A stretch of DNA of 64,000 nucleotides from JBFHFS01 sp041583495 (GCA_041583495.1 JBFHFS010000009.1:45341-109340), one strand, 5' to 3'. Positions 1 to 9,110 are shown, counted from the first letter of the stretch. Notes: generated by a model not told the origin, from the sequence alone. Translations and numbers: made by a program.

Positions 1-1294
1 AAAGAGGAAAATCAACAACCCAAAGAGGAGAGAACTTTGTTTTATCGCGGAAGCCCAAACGGGTTCCCATTTCGAGCCTCAGCTCACCCAATGCGGTCAG
101 GGTTTTGGTTTTGGCACCAGCCAGCATCAAAACCAGGTCGCCGGGGCGCGCCCCGCAGGCTTTCGCCCAGGTTTCGAAATCTTCCTTTTCAAAGAACTTA
201 TCTACCGAAGTTTTAAACGTACCATCCAGGTTGTATTTTAAATACACCATTCCTTTAGCGCCAATCTGGGGGCGCTTCACGAAATCGGTAAGCTGATCCA
301 GCTCTTTGCGGCTATAACCGGCACATCCTTCCACGCAAATAGCACCCACGTATTCGGCTTCATCAAACACCTGGAAGCCTTTGCCCGAAGTATTTCCGGT
401 TAACTCAACAAAGCGCATGTCGAAACGGATATCGGGTTTGTCGGAGCCATAATAGGTAATGGCATCGGCGTAGGACATCCGGGGGAAGTCCTCTTCGAAA
501 GTAACGCCCTTCAGTGACTTAAAAAGATGTTTGGTCATATTTTCGAAAGTAACCAACACATCCTCCTGCTCAACAAAGGCCATCTCGCAGTCGATCTGGG
601 TAAATTCGGGTTGTCGGTCGGCACGCAGATCCTCGTCGCGAAAGCATTTCACAATCTGAAAATAGCGGTCGTAGCCAGCTACCATCAGCAGTTGCTTGAA
701 CAACTGGGGAGACTGGGGCAAGGCATAGAACTGGCCTGTATTCATACGTGAAGGCACGACAAAGTCCCTGGCTCCTTCGGGGGTTGATTTCATCAACACA
801 GGGGTTTCAATCTCCATAAAACCCTGCATATCCATGAATTTTCTGAGCTCCAGGGCCATTTTATGACGAAGTTCCAGGTTTTTGCGCATTGGATTACGTC
901 TCAAATCTAGGTAACGATATTTCATGCGCAGCTCTTCTCCCCCGTCGGTATCATCTTCGACGGTAAAGGGTGGCAGCTCGGAGGAATTAAGAACAACCAG
1001 ATTCTGCACCAACACCTCGACATCCCCGGTAGCCATCTTGCTGTTTTTATTGCTTCGCTCGGCCACCGTTCCCTTCACCTGAATAACATATTCGCGCCCC
1101 AGTGAACGGGCTTCCTGACAAAGCCCGGCATCGTTCTCTGTATTAAAGACTAATTGAGTAATCCCGTACCGGTCACGCAGATCAACGAAGGTCATTCCGC
1201 CCAGGTTTCTCACACGCTGTACCCAGCCACTCAATGTCACAGGAGAACCAACATCTGTGATTCTTAATTTTCCGCAAGTATGTGTTCTATACAT
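1..1294 (-). CDS. aspS: Aspartyl-tRNA synthetase, N-terminal part (runs off the left edge)
   Basis: This is the first 431 codons of aspartyl-tRNA synthetase, which charges tRNA-Asp in the cytoplasm. Bacterial AspRS is usually about 585 residues, so roughly the last quarter lies beyond base 1. Translation from the ATG at 1294 begins MYRTHTCGKLRITDVG and continues with the OB-fold anticodon-binding domain (GWVQRVRNLGG, then FVDLRDRYGITQLVF), followed by the class II core (RNLELRHKMALELRKFM, ETPVLMKSTPEGARDF, FYALPQSPQLFKQLLM, YFQIVKCFRDEDLRADRQPE). The latter segments are class II motif 2-like and the flipping-loop region, and the bacterial GAD insertion follows toward the edge. It is divergent from tadA across a 147-base gap. 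No defect is visible in the part present. Confidence 0.96.
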   Translation of the reverse strand, partial: MYRTHTCGKLRITDVGSPVTLSGWVQRVRNLGGMTFVDLRDRYGITQLVFNTENDAGLCQEARSLGREYVIQVKGTVAERSNKNSKMATGDVEVLVQNLVVLNSSELPPFTVEDDTDGGEELRMKYRYLDLRRNPMRKNLELRHKMALELRKFMDMQGFMEIETPVLMKSTPEGARDFVVPSRMNTGQFYALPQSPQLFKQLLMVAGYDRYFQIVKCFRDEDLRADRQPEFTQIDCEMAFVEQEDVLVTFENMTKHLFKSLKGVTFEEDFPRMSYADAITYYGSDKPDIRFDMRFVELTGNTSGKGFQVFDEAEYVGAICVEGCAGYSRKELDQLTDFVKRPQIGAKGMVYLKYNLDGTFKTSVDKFFEKEDFETWAKACGARPGDLVLMLAGAKTKTLTALGELRLEMGTRLGFRDKTKFSPLWVVDFPL

Positions 1295-1376
1295 TAGAAT
1301 TTATTATTTTGGGCTGGTTGGGAATCTCAAAAAATCGAATCACCAAAAACCAGAACCCTCTATTTACAAAATGCAA

Positions 1377-1385
1377 TAACTTTGC
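1377..1385 (+). promoter_or_regulatory. Bacteroidota-type -7 promoter box upstream of tadA
   Basis: TAACTTTGC matches the Bacteroidota -7 consensus TAnnTTTGY. It lies 57 bases before the tadA start codon. No good -33 TTTG is seen 19-21 bases upstream, so support rests on one box and its position. Confidence 0.4.
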
Positions 1386-1441
1386 GAAAATAAGAAGAAA
1401 AAAAGAAATAGGATTCAAGAATCGGACTTTAGTCAAACAAT

Positions 1442-1888
1442 ATGAGCAAAATCAATTTTTCAGAACAATACTTTATGCGTCAAGCCCTAAATGAGGCCAA
1501 AATGGCCATGGAGAAAAACGAAGTGCCCGTTGGGGCCATCGTGGTGAGTGAAGGGTTAATCATCGCCAGGGCCCACAACCTCACGGAGACTTTACGTGAT
1601 GTAACGGCACATGCCGAGATGCTGGCCATTACAGCCGCCACTGAACATTTGGGAGGAAAGTATCTGAACAATTGTACACTCTACGTCACACTGGAGCCCT
1701 GCACTATGTGCGCAGGGGCTCTCAACTGGGCTCAATTGGGCCGCCTGATTATCGGGGCGCCCGATGAAAAGAGAGGTTACAAACGGTTGCAACCCACTCC
1801 TCTTCACCCCCGAACCGAAGTGATGGAAGGCATTATGGCCAAAGAGTGCAGCGAGCTGGTTAAACAGTTCTTCGCCACCAAACGGTAA
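1442..1888 (+). CDS. tadA: tRNA-specific adenosine deaminase
   Basis: A 148-residue cytidine/deoxycytidylate deaminase-family protein of the usual TadA size. It converts adenosine 34 to inosine in the anticodon wobble position of tRNA-Arg(ACG). The zinc site is complete: His57-Ala58-Glu59 (HAE, zinc ligand and proton-shuttle Glu) and Pro86-Cys87-Thr-Met-Cys90 (PCTMC, the two Cys ligands). The N-terminal MRQALNEAKMAMEKNEVPVGAIVV is typical of the family. It stands alone on the plus strand, divergent from aspS and convergent with the next gene, leaving 19 bases between stop codons. A guanine deaminase or other CDA-family member is possible, but the PCTMC and N-terminal motifs favour TadA. Confidence 0.93.
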   Translation: MSKINFSEQYFMRQALNEAKMAMEKNEVPVGAIVVSEGLIIARAHNLTETLRDVTAHAEMLAITAATEHLGGKYLNNCTLYVTLEPCTMCAGALNWAQLGRLIIGAPDEKRGYKRLQPTPLHPRTEVMEGIMAKECSELVKQFFATKR

Positions 1889-1907
1889 AACAGGAGGATT
1901 CCTAATC

Positions 1908-2732
1908 CTAGCGGACAACCACCTTTTTGACACTTTGCTTTTCCCCGGCAGCGACCCTTACCAGATAGATCTGCCCACGCGGTAAATCCAACCGGGTACT
2001 CCCGGCACCTGCATTAATTTCTTTTATCTTTTGCCCGGTGAGATTATAAATCTCTATCTCGGCCTGATTACCCGAGGACCCGAGCCACGAAAGGGGAACA
2101 TCTACCAGGATAGCCCCCGCACTACTGCTCACCGATACACTCTGGATAGTGTTGGCTGGGATAGAATTAACGGCGGTTGTAGTGGAAATTCCCCTTGAAA
2201 GGTGAAGCACAAAGCGATCGCTACAAATCCCTAAAGCAGATGGAGTATATTTATAACTGCCCTCTCTCAGGTTCGTATATTCCGACAACTCTTTATCCTC
2301 GAGCACCACAGAATATTGCGGCAGAAAATCCCCCACGCTGGAAGATATTTCGCACTCGTCGTACACCCTGTTTCTCACATAAACAGGCAACTGAAAGCCA
2401 GCCCCCTCAAGCAACGGAAATCCGTTAATGGAAAGGTTCTTATTGGAAATGTTGGTGAAAATTTCCGGCACAAGAATCGAAGAGTTAAACAACTTCTCAG
2501 AATCCTCCGGCCCCAGCTCTTTTTTAAAGGATGAATGAAAATAAATGACTGTTGCATCAAAAAGATAAGGGTTCTTGATTTTGAGTCTTAACAAATCATA
2601 TGCCTGGGCATTTTTCAAGGACCCACTAATTTCGAAAGCGTTGTCCACCTGACCATCTAAAGATTGTCCCCTGACCACAATCTGGGCAGAAAAAAACAAA
2701 AAAATCAATAACAGAGGGTAAATTTTTTTCAT
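1908..2732 (-). CDS. Secreted protein with T9SS C-terminal sorting domain
   Basis: A 274-residue protein of no recognised enzymatic family. The start at 2732 is chosen because it places the signal peptide MKKIYPLLLIFLFFSAQIVV at the N-terminus; the open frame extends 32 codons further upstream without signal-like character. The last 75-80 residues form a type IX secretion sorting domain: a beta-rich stretch with EIEIYNLTGQKIKEINAGAG and LPRGQIYLVRV, ending in KKVVVR. This should send the protein across the outer membrane through T9SS for cell-surface attachment or release. The middle 170 residues are polar and probably beta-rich. Whether it has a partner is unknown; no related gene adjoins it. 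Confidence 0.75.
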   Translation of the reverse strand: MKKIYPLLLIFLFFSAQIVVRGQSLDGQVDNAFEISGSLKNAQAYDLLRLKIKNPYLFDATVIYFHSSFKKELGPEDSEKLFNSSILVPEIFTNISNKNLSINGFPLLEGAGFQLPVYVRNRVYDECEISSSVGDFLPQYSVVLEDKELSEYTNLREGSYKYTPSALGICSDRFVLHLSRGISTTTAVNSIPANTIQSVSVSSSAGAILVDVPLSWLGSSGNQAEIEIYNLTGQKIKEINAGAGSTRLDLPRGQIYLVRVAAGEKQSVKKVVVR

Positions 2733-3244
2733 ACACACGAGGGTTAAAGCTTCAAAAGGAATTCTTTTGAATTTGTTAAATTCACCAAAACAGTTTCCCT
2801 GCTTACATACCGAAACCATCGTAAACAAAAGAAACCTAACACACTAGAATCATTATTCTGTTTGACAAAATAACTAATCTTTTTTGACAAAGACGCCTTT
2901 TTTGGTGATTAATGAATCTTTTTTATCAACAACGCCCATGCTTCTTTTTAACAAAAAATTTATATCAGTCTGATTACCAGTCGAAAAAACCAACCAAATA
3001 CATTAAAAAAAATTTCCACGAAGAGATAAAAAAAAATCAAAGAATTGCCCCCAAGGGAGAATATTCTCAAAACCAGAAAAACAGAAGAGATGAGCTTCCA
3101 ATAATCTTAAATTGAACAGATAAAACGCACGGCGAAACACGAAATAAAATGCGATCAAACCCATTGGTCGCATTTAAATTATTTATATTTTTAGACTACC
3201 CTATGGGGCCATCACAAAACCATTACCTAACCCACCCATTCATC
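2733..3244. other. Intergenic region without a convincing gene
   Basis: 512 AT-rich bases separate divergent genes. A 67-codon plus-strand frame here (2912-3115) is lysine/asparagine-rich low-complexity sequence with no family feature. Two similar TTTGACAAA/TTTTGACAAA words occur at about 2860-2895. No clear promoter box or RNA gene is visible. Confidence 0.5.
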
Positions 3245-3724
3245 ATGAAAAACAGACTCATTCTTGCCTTCTTTCTCCTTTTAGCACTTTGCCCAATTGC
3301 AGCACAAAGCCCAACCGATTCAATCGAAGTAAAAAAAGCATGGGGAACAGTATTCAAACAAAACGGACAACTGCTAACCCCACGAAAGCTGCTGGAGATT
3401 ACCAGTTCTCATCCTGAGGCCTACAAAGAAATGAAGGTTGCAAAAAGCAACTATGACATAGGTTCGGCAATTGGTTTTGTGGGTGGTTTTTTAGTGGGCT
3501 ACCCTCTGGGCACAGCACTTGCCGGGGGAGAAGCCAATTGGACTCTGGCGGGAATTGGCGCAGGGCTAATTGGGGTTTCCATACCCTTCACTTCAGCCTA
3601 TTCCAGGCACGCTAAAAATGCGGTTCAGCTCTATAACGAGGGCATCCAACAATCCGGGATGAATCCGGCCAACCTGAAAATTGGGCTAACAGGGAGTGGA
3701 CTATGCCTCAGAATGACCTTTTAA
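3245..3724 (+). CDS. Small secreted or envelope protein with glycine-rich hydrophobic segments
   Basis: A 159-residue protein; the ATG at 3245 gives the signal peptide MKNRLILAFFLLLALCPIAA followed by AQS, a likely cleavage site. The open frame begins 32 codons earlier at 3149, but that extension is not signal-like. After a short polar domain (KKAWGTVFKQNGQLLTPRKLLEI) come two Gly-rich hydrophobic stretches, IGFVGGFLVGYPLGTAL and TLAGIGAGLIGVSIPF, which may span or lie in a membrane. The C-terminus is polar. No function can be assigned. Its stop codon abuts the stop of the convergent radical SAM gene with no spacer. Confidence 0.65.
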   Translation: MKNRLILAFFLLLALCPIAAQSPTDSIEVKKAWGTVFKQNGQLLTPRKLLEITSSHPEAYKEMKVAKSNYDIGSAIGFVGGFLVGYPLGTALAGGEANWTLAGIGAGLIGVSIPFTSAYSRHAKNAVQLYNEGIQQSGMNPANLKIGLTGSGLCLRMTF

Positions 3725-4858
3725 CTATTTAACGGTCCACACACCGGCAATGGCTTCACCGCAAAACGAACATTTACCCTCCGTAATATGATTGGCCACC
3801 AGTCGATAGCCAGACCGATCGATCAATTTCTTTTTACAAGCCGGGCAATAGGTATCTTTACCCTCATGGCCCGGAACGTTGCCTACATAAACATATTTGA
3901 GACCACTCTTTAGGGCAATATTACGGGCCTGATCCAGGATCTCCACAGGGGTTACCGGAAGATTACTGAGTTTGTATGTAGGTGTAAAGCGACTGAAGTG
4001 CAAGGGTACGTTTTCGAACCCATTGTCGGCCAACCATCCGCACATCTGCTTAATCATCTCAGGATCGTCGGTCCAGCGAGGAACAATCAGATTCGTTATC
4101 TCGAGCCAAACGCCTTCCTCTTTCAATATTTTTAGGGTATTAAGCACAGGCTCTAAAAGGCCGGCATTAAGGTTTTGATACAGTTCATCGCTGAAACTCT
4201 TAAGGTCAATATTGGCGGCGTCAATGTATTTACACCACTCCCGCAATGGGGGTTCTTCGATGTAGCCGGCCGAGACAATAACATTCTTAATGCCCAATTC
4301 ACGAGCTGCCTTAGCCGAATCCACCACATACTCGTAATACACCACAGGATCGGTATAGGTATAGGCCACCGATTTGCAGGATTTTGAATGGGCCATGGCA
4401 GCCACCTGCCCGGGCATCAGCTCCACACTGGCCACTTCATCGGGAGCCTTTTGGGAAATTTCCCAATTCTGACAGTTCAAACAGGCCAAATTACAGCCTG
4501 CTGTGGCAATAGACAAGCTGGTTGAGCCTGGCAAATAGTGATTCAAAGGTTTTTTTTCAATTGGATCGATGTGCACGGCACAAGGATTTCCATAGGCCAG
4601 GGTAAAAAGCTCCCCTCCAATATTTATGCGGGTACGGCAATCCCCACGTTCCCCCTCCTTTATGTCGCACCGATTGGGACAAAGCTGACAGCGCAATCCC
4701 CTGGGTGTTTTTAGATAATACCGGGCAGGAAACCCCTCCGGGCGCATGGATCCCTCATCAGAAAAGCAGGAGCCATAACACCAGTTCAAAGGCAGACCGG
4801 CTAACGCCATACTTCCTATTTTCATAAACTCACGTTTTGACATTTTTCGACTTCTCAT
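3725..4858 (-). CDS. amrS: AmmeMemoRadiSam system radical SAM enzyme (AmrS)
   Basis: A 377-residue radical SAM protein of the pyruvate-formate-lyase-activase-like group. The 4Fe-4S motif CxxxCxxC is Cys122-Asn-Leu-Ala-Cys126-Leu-Asn-Cys129. Extra cysteines precede it (Cys57, Cys60, Cys64, Cys74), and the C-terminus carries two CxxC pairs (CPAC and CSFC), probably a zinc or iron-sulfur site. The N-terminus SKREFMKIGSMALAGLPL resembles a Tat-like signal with KR instead of RR, unusual for a radical SAM enzyme and suggesting membrane association or export. It is the last gene of a three-gene minus-strand operon, 27 bases after the spermidine-synthase-like gene. The AmmeMemoRadiSam system is a known conserved trio of unsettled function. 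Confidence 0.88.
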   Translation of the reverse strand: MRSRKMSKREFMKIGSMALAGLPLNWCYGSCFSDEGSMRPEGFPARYYLKTPRGLRCQLCPNRCDIKEGERGDCRTRINIGGELFTLAYGNPCAVHIDPIEKKPLNHYLPGSTSLSIATAGCNLACLNCQNWEISQKAPDEVASVELMPGQVAAMAHSKSCKSVAYTYTDPVVYYEYVVDSAKAARELGIKNVIVSAGYIEEPPLREWCKYIDAANIDLKSFSDELYQNLNAGLLEPVLNTLKILKEEGVWLEITNLIVPRWTDDPEMIKQMCGWLADNGFENVPLHFSRFTPTYKLSNLPVTPVEILDQARNIALKSGLKYVYVGNVPGHEGKDTYCPACKKKLIDRSGYRLVANHITEGKCSFCGEAIAGVWTVK

Positions 4859-4885
4859 TGTAACAAGATAAACCCCAACAAAATT

Positions 4886-7024
4886 TTAGTCAAGCTTTTT
4901 CCACAAAACCAATGCCCCCAGCAGCAACGTCATCCCAACCAGATAACCGGCATTCAAAAGGCCAGTGAAAGGGACCAGAAGAACGACCACGACAAAAGAC
5001 CCGATGGCCCCTCCTGCCACATCGGCCCCATAGATCAAGGCTGCACTTTGAATCACACGCCCCGACTGCAAGGCTAACGCGAAGGCAAAAATTGCCCCAC
5101 CCAAAAAAGCCAGCAAAAAATTCCACACCGACAATCCTATGGGAAACCCGAATGAATCACCCATTGAATTCAACACCGGCACGGCAGAAAGGGCCAACAG
5201 GGCTAACACCACCAGACCTATGGGATAGATCGCCCCCCGCCCATTTGGAAAAAACTTCTTCACCACCCAGGCTCCCAGGGCAAGTCCCGCCATAAAAAGA
5301 GAAAACAGGAGTCCGGTAGCTCTAAACATATCTCCTCTTACCATTTGCCAAAACAGCAACAGCAACCCCTGCATTCCCCCCAGGGCAAAACCGGAAAGAA
5401 AAACCCCTGAAGAAACCCCACGAAAGAAAAGCAGCCCGCCAAAAAACAAGCCGCCAAAAATGGCGACAAACCACCAGAGACTCACCTCCCAAAAGTCACT
5501 TAAATCCTTAAGCGCCAACCCAAACAAGACCGGCCGGATAAGATTATTTTCCGAAGCCGGCCGAGCCACGATCTCTCCAACGCCACTCACCTGGCCCTCC
5601 AGCAAATAGTCGGGAAAGAAATCGGGATTAACAAACCGGTTTTCCGACACCATCAAAGGATGCAACGACCACCAATCGGAAGCAAGAGGTTCATTAGACC
5701 CCACGAAAAAGATCCGATTCCCCGCCCAGATTTTCACCTGAGAAAAAACACCTGTCAAAGTAGAATAAAAAACCCGCAGCATATCTGAATTGGTAGCTGA
5801 CGAAAAGGGGGTGTAGGCCAACCCGCCCGTCATTAGAATCCCATCGGACCGCAGGTTTTGTTGAACCAGGGAGTAAAAATACCTGGTACAAAACCTATTG
5901 CCCGCCAAAGTATAGGGCACCCCACCACCAACCACAACCACATCAAAGAGTTCCGATGCCCTATGGCTAAGATAAAAAAAGGGATCTACCTGAATAAAAT
6001 GCACCCGCGAGGCTCCAGCCTGATTCCCCAGCATCTCCTTCTCCAGATCAATAAAAGCCTTGTCGGGAGATACAACATACACATGCAGGGAATCGTAACG
6101 AAGTGCTTCTGACACAATGCCCGGTGCAGAATTAATAAGCAACAAACGCCGGGGTTGCGGATGCAACAATAAAGCCGGATGCAAAAGCTCCTCCCGCTCT
6201 TCAACCAATAAATGGTAAGAAAGGAAACGACCGCTCCCGAAGATCTCTGAATCGCCATTATCCCCCAGGACATCAATGCTGCCGTATGGCGAAAAAAACG
6301 ATTTCTTCACCAACCGCCCATGAACCCATCCACGTGCAAAATCGTATTGGGGCAACACCACCAGCCCACCTAAGAGCAGGGCCACCACAAAAATGCGGAT
6401 AACATTTACGGTCACGCCCGGCGAACGCCAAAGAAACAGACAAAGGAATAAATTGATGGCCAGCAACAGAGTCATCACCCAAAAGGCATTCATCCACCAC
6501 TGACTAAAGAGATAGAATAAAACCCCGGCAAACAAACTTCCGGTTTGCTCCGAGACATAGACCCATTCGGTTTGCCTGGCATTCATTTGAAGACTAATCG
6601 CTCCGGAAAACCATGTAAACATGAGGCCCGACAAAAAACAAAACACAAAAGTAACTCCACAGGCAACCATCATCCAATCAAAGAGGCCCGGCACCACCCC
6701 CATAGGCATCCACCAACGGCGCATCCCATACAACAACCACAAGGAGACAAGAGCCAAAATTCCCGACAACAAAGGAAAAAAACCTGCAACGTGCCATTCA
6801 AAGCGGCTCAGGGAATGCCCAAACAGGGCACCCAAACCTGCAAACAGGAGCCAAAAGGAGAGAAAAACCCCAACAATCAACTCATTTAACACATAAAGAG
6901 CTGCCAGCTCACGCAACAGCACGACCTGCGTCATGAGCATTGTAAAACCGCCCACAAACATAATGAGCTGACCCTCAAAAAGGGAATCTTTGGGGTGTAG
7001 AACAGAGGTATGGTAAGCAACCAT
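4886..7024 (-). CDS. Membrane protein with spermidine-synthase-like domain
   Basis: A 712-residue protein with three parts. Residues about 15-230 hold six or seven hydrophobic helices. Residues about 280-430 form a soluble Rossmann-like methyltransferase fold of the spermidine-synthase type, with RRLLLINSAPGIVSEALRY, DSLHVYVVSPDKAFI, and FDVVVVGGGVPYTLAGNRFC followed by YFYSLVQQNLRSDGILM. Residues about 520-712 form a second multi-helix membrane block. Membrane-embedded polyamine-synthase-like proteins of this layout are common, but the classical GGGDG and DxxD-type residues of true spermidine synthases are not evident here, so catalytic activity is uncertain. It sits between the fused Memo/AMMECR1 gene (100-base gap) and amrS (27-base gap), so it is probably co-transcribed. 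Confidence 0.8.
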   Translation of the reverse strand: MVAYHTSVLHPKDSLFEGQLIMFVGGFTMLMTQVVLLRELAALYVLNELIVGVFLSFWLLFAGLGALFGHSLSRFEWHVAGFFPLLSGILALVSLWLLYGMRRWWMPMGVVPGLFDWMMVACGVTFVFCFLSGLMFTWFSGAISLQMNARQTEWVYVSEQTGSLFAGVLFYLFSQWWMNAFWVMTLLLAINLFLCLFLWRSPGVTVNVIRIFVVALLLGGLVVLPQYDFARGWVHGRLVKKSFFSPYGSIDVLGDNGDSEIFGSGRFLSYHLLVEEREELLHPALLLHPQPRRLLLINSAPGIVSEALRYDSLHVYVVSPDKAFIDLEKEMLGNQAGASRVHFIQVDPFFYLSHRASELFDVVVVGGGVPYTLAGNRFCTRYFYSLVQQNLRSDGILMTGGLAYTPFSSATNSDMLRVFYSTLTGVFSQVKIWAGNRIFFVGSNEPLASDWWSLHPLMVSENRFVNPDFFPDYLLEGQVSGVGEIVARPASENNLIRPVLFGLALKDLSDFWEVSLWWFVAIFGGLFFGGLLFFRGVSSGVFLSGFALGGMQGLLLLFWQMVRGDMFRATGLLFSLFMAGLALGAWVVKKFFPNGRGAIYPIGLVVLALLALSAVPVLNSMGDSFGFPIGLSVWNFLLAFLGGAIFAFALALQSGRVIQSAALIYGADVAGGAIGSFVVVVLLVPFTGLLNAGYLVGMTLLLGALVLWKKLD

Positions 7025-7124
7025 GGAAACAGATTGAAAATTAATTTCCTTTTTTGGGGGCGAATTAACCTGCAGGGGATTAACCCCGCTGAGACCTATC
7101 TGCCTTCACAACAACGGGGACTCC

Positions 7125-8651
7125 CTACTTTTCCTCTTTAAACACAATAGCCTCAAAAACGAAAATGGAGGCATCCTTCCAGCCATCCCATCCGATGTGG
7201 GCCTTATCGCGGGCGCAATGGCCCAGGAATTCCTCCCGGCTCCAACCGTACCTGGAACCCACCTGAGGCAAAAACGTGCCCGAGTGACCATTTTTCTGCA
7301 CCACAATGCCATGTTGACCAGGAACAATCTCCGAGATGTCGTCCACTTTTCTTCGTGGGGTTAAAACCGACACCTCAATAACCACCTCATCGACTTCCTC
7401 GGGCGAGAGGGGCAGAAAGCGAGTATCTTCCATGGCCGCTGAGGCCGTCATGCGGTCCACAACCTTCCAGAGAGGATATCTATCCTCAAAACTGCCAATA
7501 CACCCCCTCAGGGCCCCGTTAAGGTAGAGAGAGACGAAAGCCCCTGCATGGATGGTTAAGGAATAAGGCAGCTCCCCGGTTGGGGCTGCCGGTGTTTCGG
7601 ATCTTACCGCGGCCTCCAACGACTGACGCGCCCGCTTCAACAGCCAGGTCTTCTCCTCATCGTTCAGCGTAAGGGTATCCTTCCCCTCTTCTGATTTTTC
7701 CCGAAAAACCACCACCGCCTGGTAGCCCACCACCCGTTCATGATCTCCCAAACGGGAGTCGCCCGAATTCTTATAATCCACCTGACGATAAAGCAGCCCA
7801 GACTCTCCCTGTGTCAAATTCAGGAGGGTGAGCACAGAGGTCCACCCACACAAACTGGTTGCCAATCCGGGAATTTTTTCCCGGCTGTTCTCATCCAACA
7901 CCTCCAACAGCTGCTGTGGGTCATTCTCCAGGATGGCCGCCACCGTATGCTCGTCAACCTCGAGGGCATCTTCATAGCTGGGGTAATGTGAGAAGTCGGT
8001 ACTGATCACGAACAAATTATCCGGTCCAAACCAAGGTTGTAAGGCTTCTGCAATTTTCGCACATACCCTGGGTTCCTGAGTCCCCAGTACGATAGGCACC
8101 AACTTAAATGGATGTTTCAAATGAAATTGCAAAAAAGGCAATTGAACTTCCAGCGAATGCTCCTGAAGATGAGGCGCGGCATTGGTGGAAAAATAGCGAG
8201 AAGCCTCCACCAGTGATTGGGCTACAGACACATCCACTTCCACACGGCCCAGAGGGGTTAAATAATCGCCCTGAGCATAAACCGAAGCACCGGGTGTGGC
8301 CATGCGGTGGCTGGACCCGATCAAAAAAACCCGTTTGTAGTTTGCCCCGGCCGGAATTTGATTAAACGCCGAGGCTGCCACCCCACCGGAATAGACATAG
8401 CCCGCATGGGGCACCAACAGAGCCGCCACCTCATTCTCTTTAATGGGGGCCCGGGCCCGGGAAAAAAGCTGCCTCAAATGTTCCCGGAGCAACCCTGAGT
8501 CGCTCTCATAAAACATGCCCGCCACAGCTGGAATTCTATCTTGTGTTTTCATCTGTATATTTTTCTGCCCCCAAACCAAAGCGGGGATCCACCAGCCAAA
8601 CAAAATGAGACCCACGACGGTCACTCTGATCAAAAATGGTGAAATTTTCAT
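7125..8651 (-). CDS. Fused AmmeMemoRadiSam proteins B and A (Memo + AMMECR1 domains)
   Basis: A 508-residue secreted fusion. The start at 8651 is preferred over an upstream in-frame codon because it begins MKISPFLIRVTVVGLILFGW, a signal peptide, preceded by GGAGA about 10 bases away. Residues about 40-310 are a Memo domain (LVPHAGYVYSGGVAASAF; FVISTDFSHYPSY; VAAILENDPQQLLEVL), the family related to class III extradiol dioxygenases. Residues about 335-505 are an AMMECR1 domain with the hallmark LRGCIG and FLPLSPEEVDEVVIEVSVL. In many genomes these are separate proteins; here they are one polypeptide, first gene of the operon with the membrane protein and AmrS. Its substrate is not known; the signal peptide indicates work outside the cytoplasm. 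Confidence 0.88.
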   Translation of the reverse strand: MKISPFLIRVTVVGLILFGWWIPALVWGQKNIQMKTQDRIPAVAGMFYESDSGLLREHLRQLFSRARAPIKENEVAALLVPHAGYVYSGGVAASAFNQIPAGANYKRVFLIGSSHRMATPGASVYAQGDYLTPLGRVEVDVSVAQSLVEASRYFSTNAAPHLQEHSLEVQLPFLQFHLKHPFKLVPIVLGTQEPRVCAKIAEALQPWFGPDNLFVISTDFSHYPSYEDALEVDEHTVAAILENDPQQLLEVLDENSREKIPGLATSLCGWTSVLTLLNLTQGESGLLYRQVDYKNSGDSRLGDHERVVGYQAVVVFREKSEEGKDTLTLNDEEKTWLLKRARQSLEAAVRSETPAAPTGELPYSLTIHAGAFVSLYLNGALRGCIGSFEDRYPLWKVVDRMTASAAMEDTRFLPLSPEEVDEVVIEVSVLTPRRKVDDISEIVPGQHGIVVQKNGHSGTFLPQVGSRYGWSREEFLGHCARDKAHIGWDGWKDASIFVFEAIVFKEEK

Positions 8652-8820
8652 AGAATTAAATCTCCATAAACAATCCACTTGGTGCAATTTTACTAAAGAT
8701 ACAAAATTTCAGGGCGTAGAAGAAAAAAAACCTCAGGGAGTAAACACTTCAATCTCCGCCTTTTAAGGCACAAACCCCAAAGTCGTAACACTTTTTAACG
8801 ACATTTTCTACCCACAATAC

Positions 8821-8852
8821 TTGCGAGATAAAAAAGAACCCCCTATTTTTGC
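8821..8852 (+). promoter_or_regulatory. Promoter of tRNA-Lys
   Basis: TTG at 8821-8823 and TATTTTTGC at 8844-8852 form a Bacteroidota-type promoter (-33 TTG, 20-base spacer, -7 TAnnTTTGY). It lies 36 bases upstream of the mature 5' end of the tRNA gene. Confidence 0.65.
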
Positions 8853-8888
8853 ACCGCATTTGAAAGGAAACACATCCTGAAAACAAAT

Positions 8889-8964
8889 GACTCAGTAGCT
8901 CAGCTGGTAGAGCACGTCCCTTTTAAGGATGGGGTCCAGGGTTCGAATCCCTGCTGGGTCACCA
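8889..8964 (+). tRNA. tRNA-Lys (anticodon UUU)
   Basis: 76 bases including an encoded 3' CCA. The acceptor stem GACTCAG pairs with CTGGGTC (one T-G wobble), the D-stem is GCTC/GAGC, the anticodon stem is CGTCC/GGATG around the loop CTTTTAA, giving anticodon TTT, and the T-arm is CAGGG-TTCGAAT-CCCTG. All positions fit a standard class I tRNA. It has its own promoter and terminator and marks the boundary between the housekeeping block and the polysaccharide region. Confidence 0.97.
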
Positions 8965-8972
8965 ATAAAAAA

Positions 8973-9010
8973 AGCACTTAAATCGATGATTTAGGTGCTT
9001 TTTTATTTTT
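8973..9010 (+). terminator. Intrinsic terminator after tRNA-Lys
   Basis: AGCACTTAAATC (8973-8984) pairs with GATTTAGGTGCT (8988-8999), 12 pairs including one G-T wobble around a 3-base loop, then a T-rich run TTTTTTATTTTT. It starts 9 bases after the tRNA CCA. Confidence 0.85.
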
Positions 9011-9048
9011 ACCAGGCGTGGGTTCCAGAAAATAGGGCACGCTTCTTT

Positions 9049-9058
9049 GGGGGGGGGG
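9049..9058 (+). repeat. Ten-base poly-G tract
   Basis: An uninterrupted run of ten G at 9049-9058, about 50 bases upstream of a Bacteroidota-type -7 box (TACATTTGT, 9111-9119). Homopolymers of this length can slip during replication, but the run is not inside a reading frame here. Confidence 0.6.
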
Positions 9059-9110
9059 CGACCAATTTTATGTTTTATATACAGACTTTTCGAGTGTGAA
9101 AGGATATTCA

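Noticed and set aside
2912..3115. 67-codon lysine-rich plus-strand frame
   Set aside because: Low-complexity AT-rich sequence with no plausible start signals.
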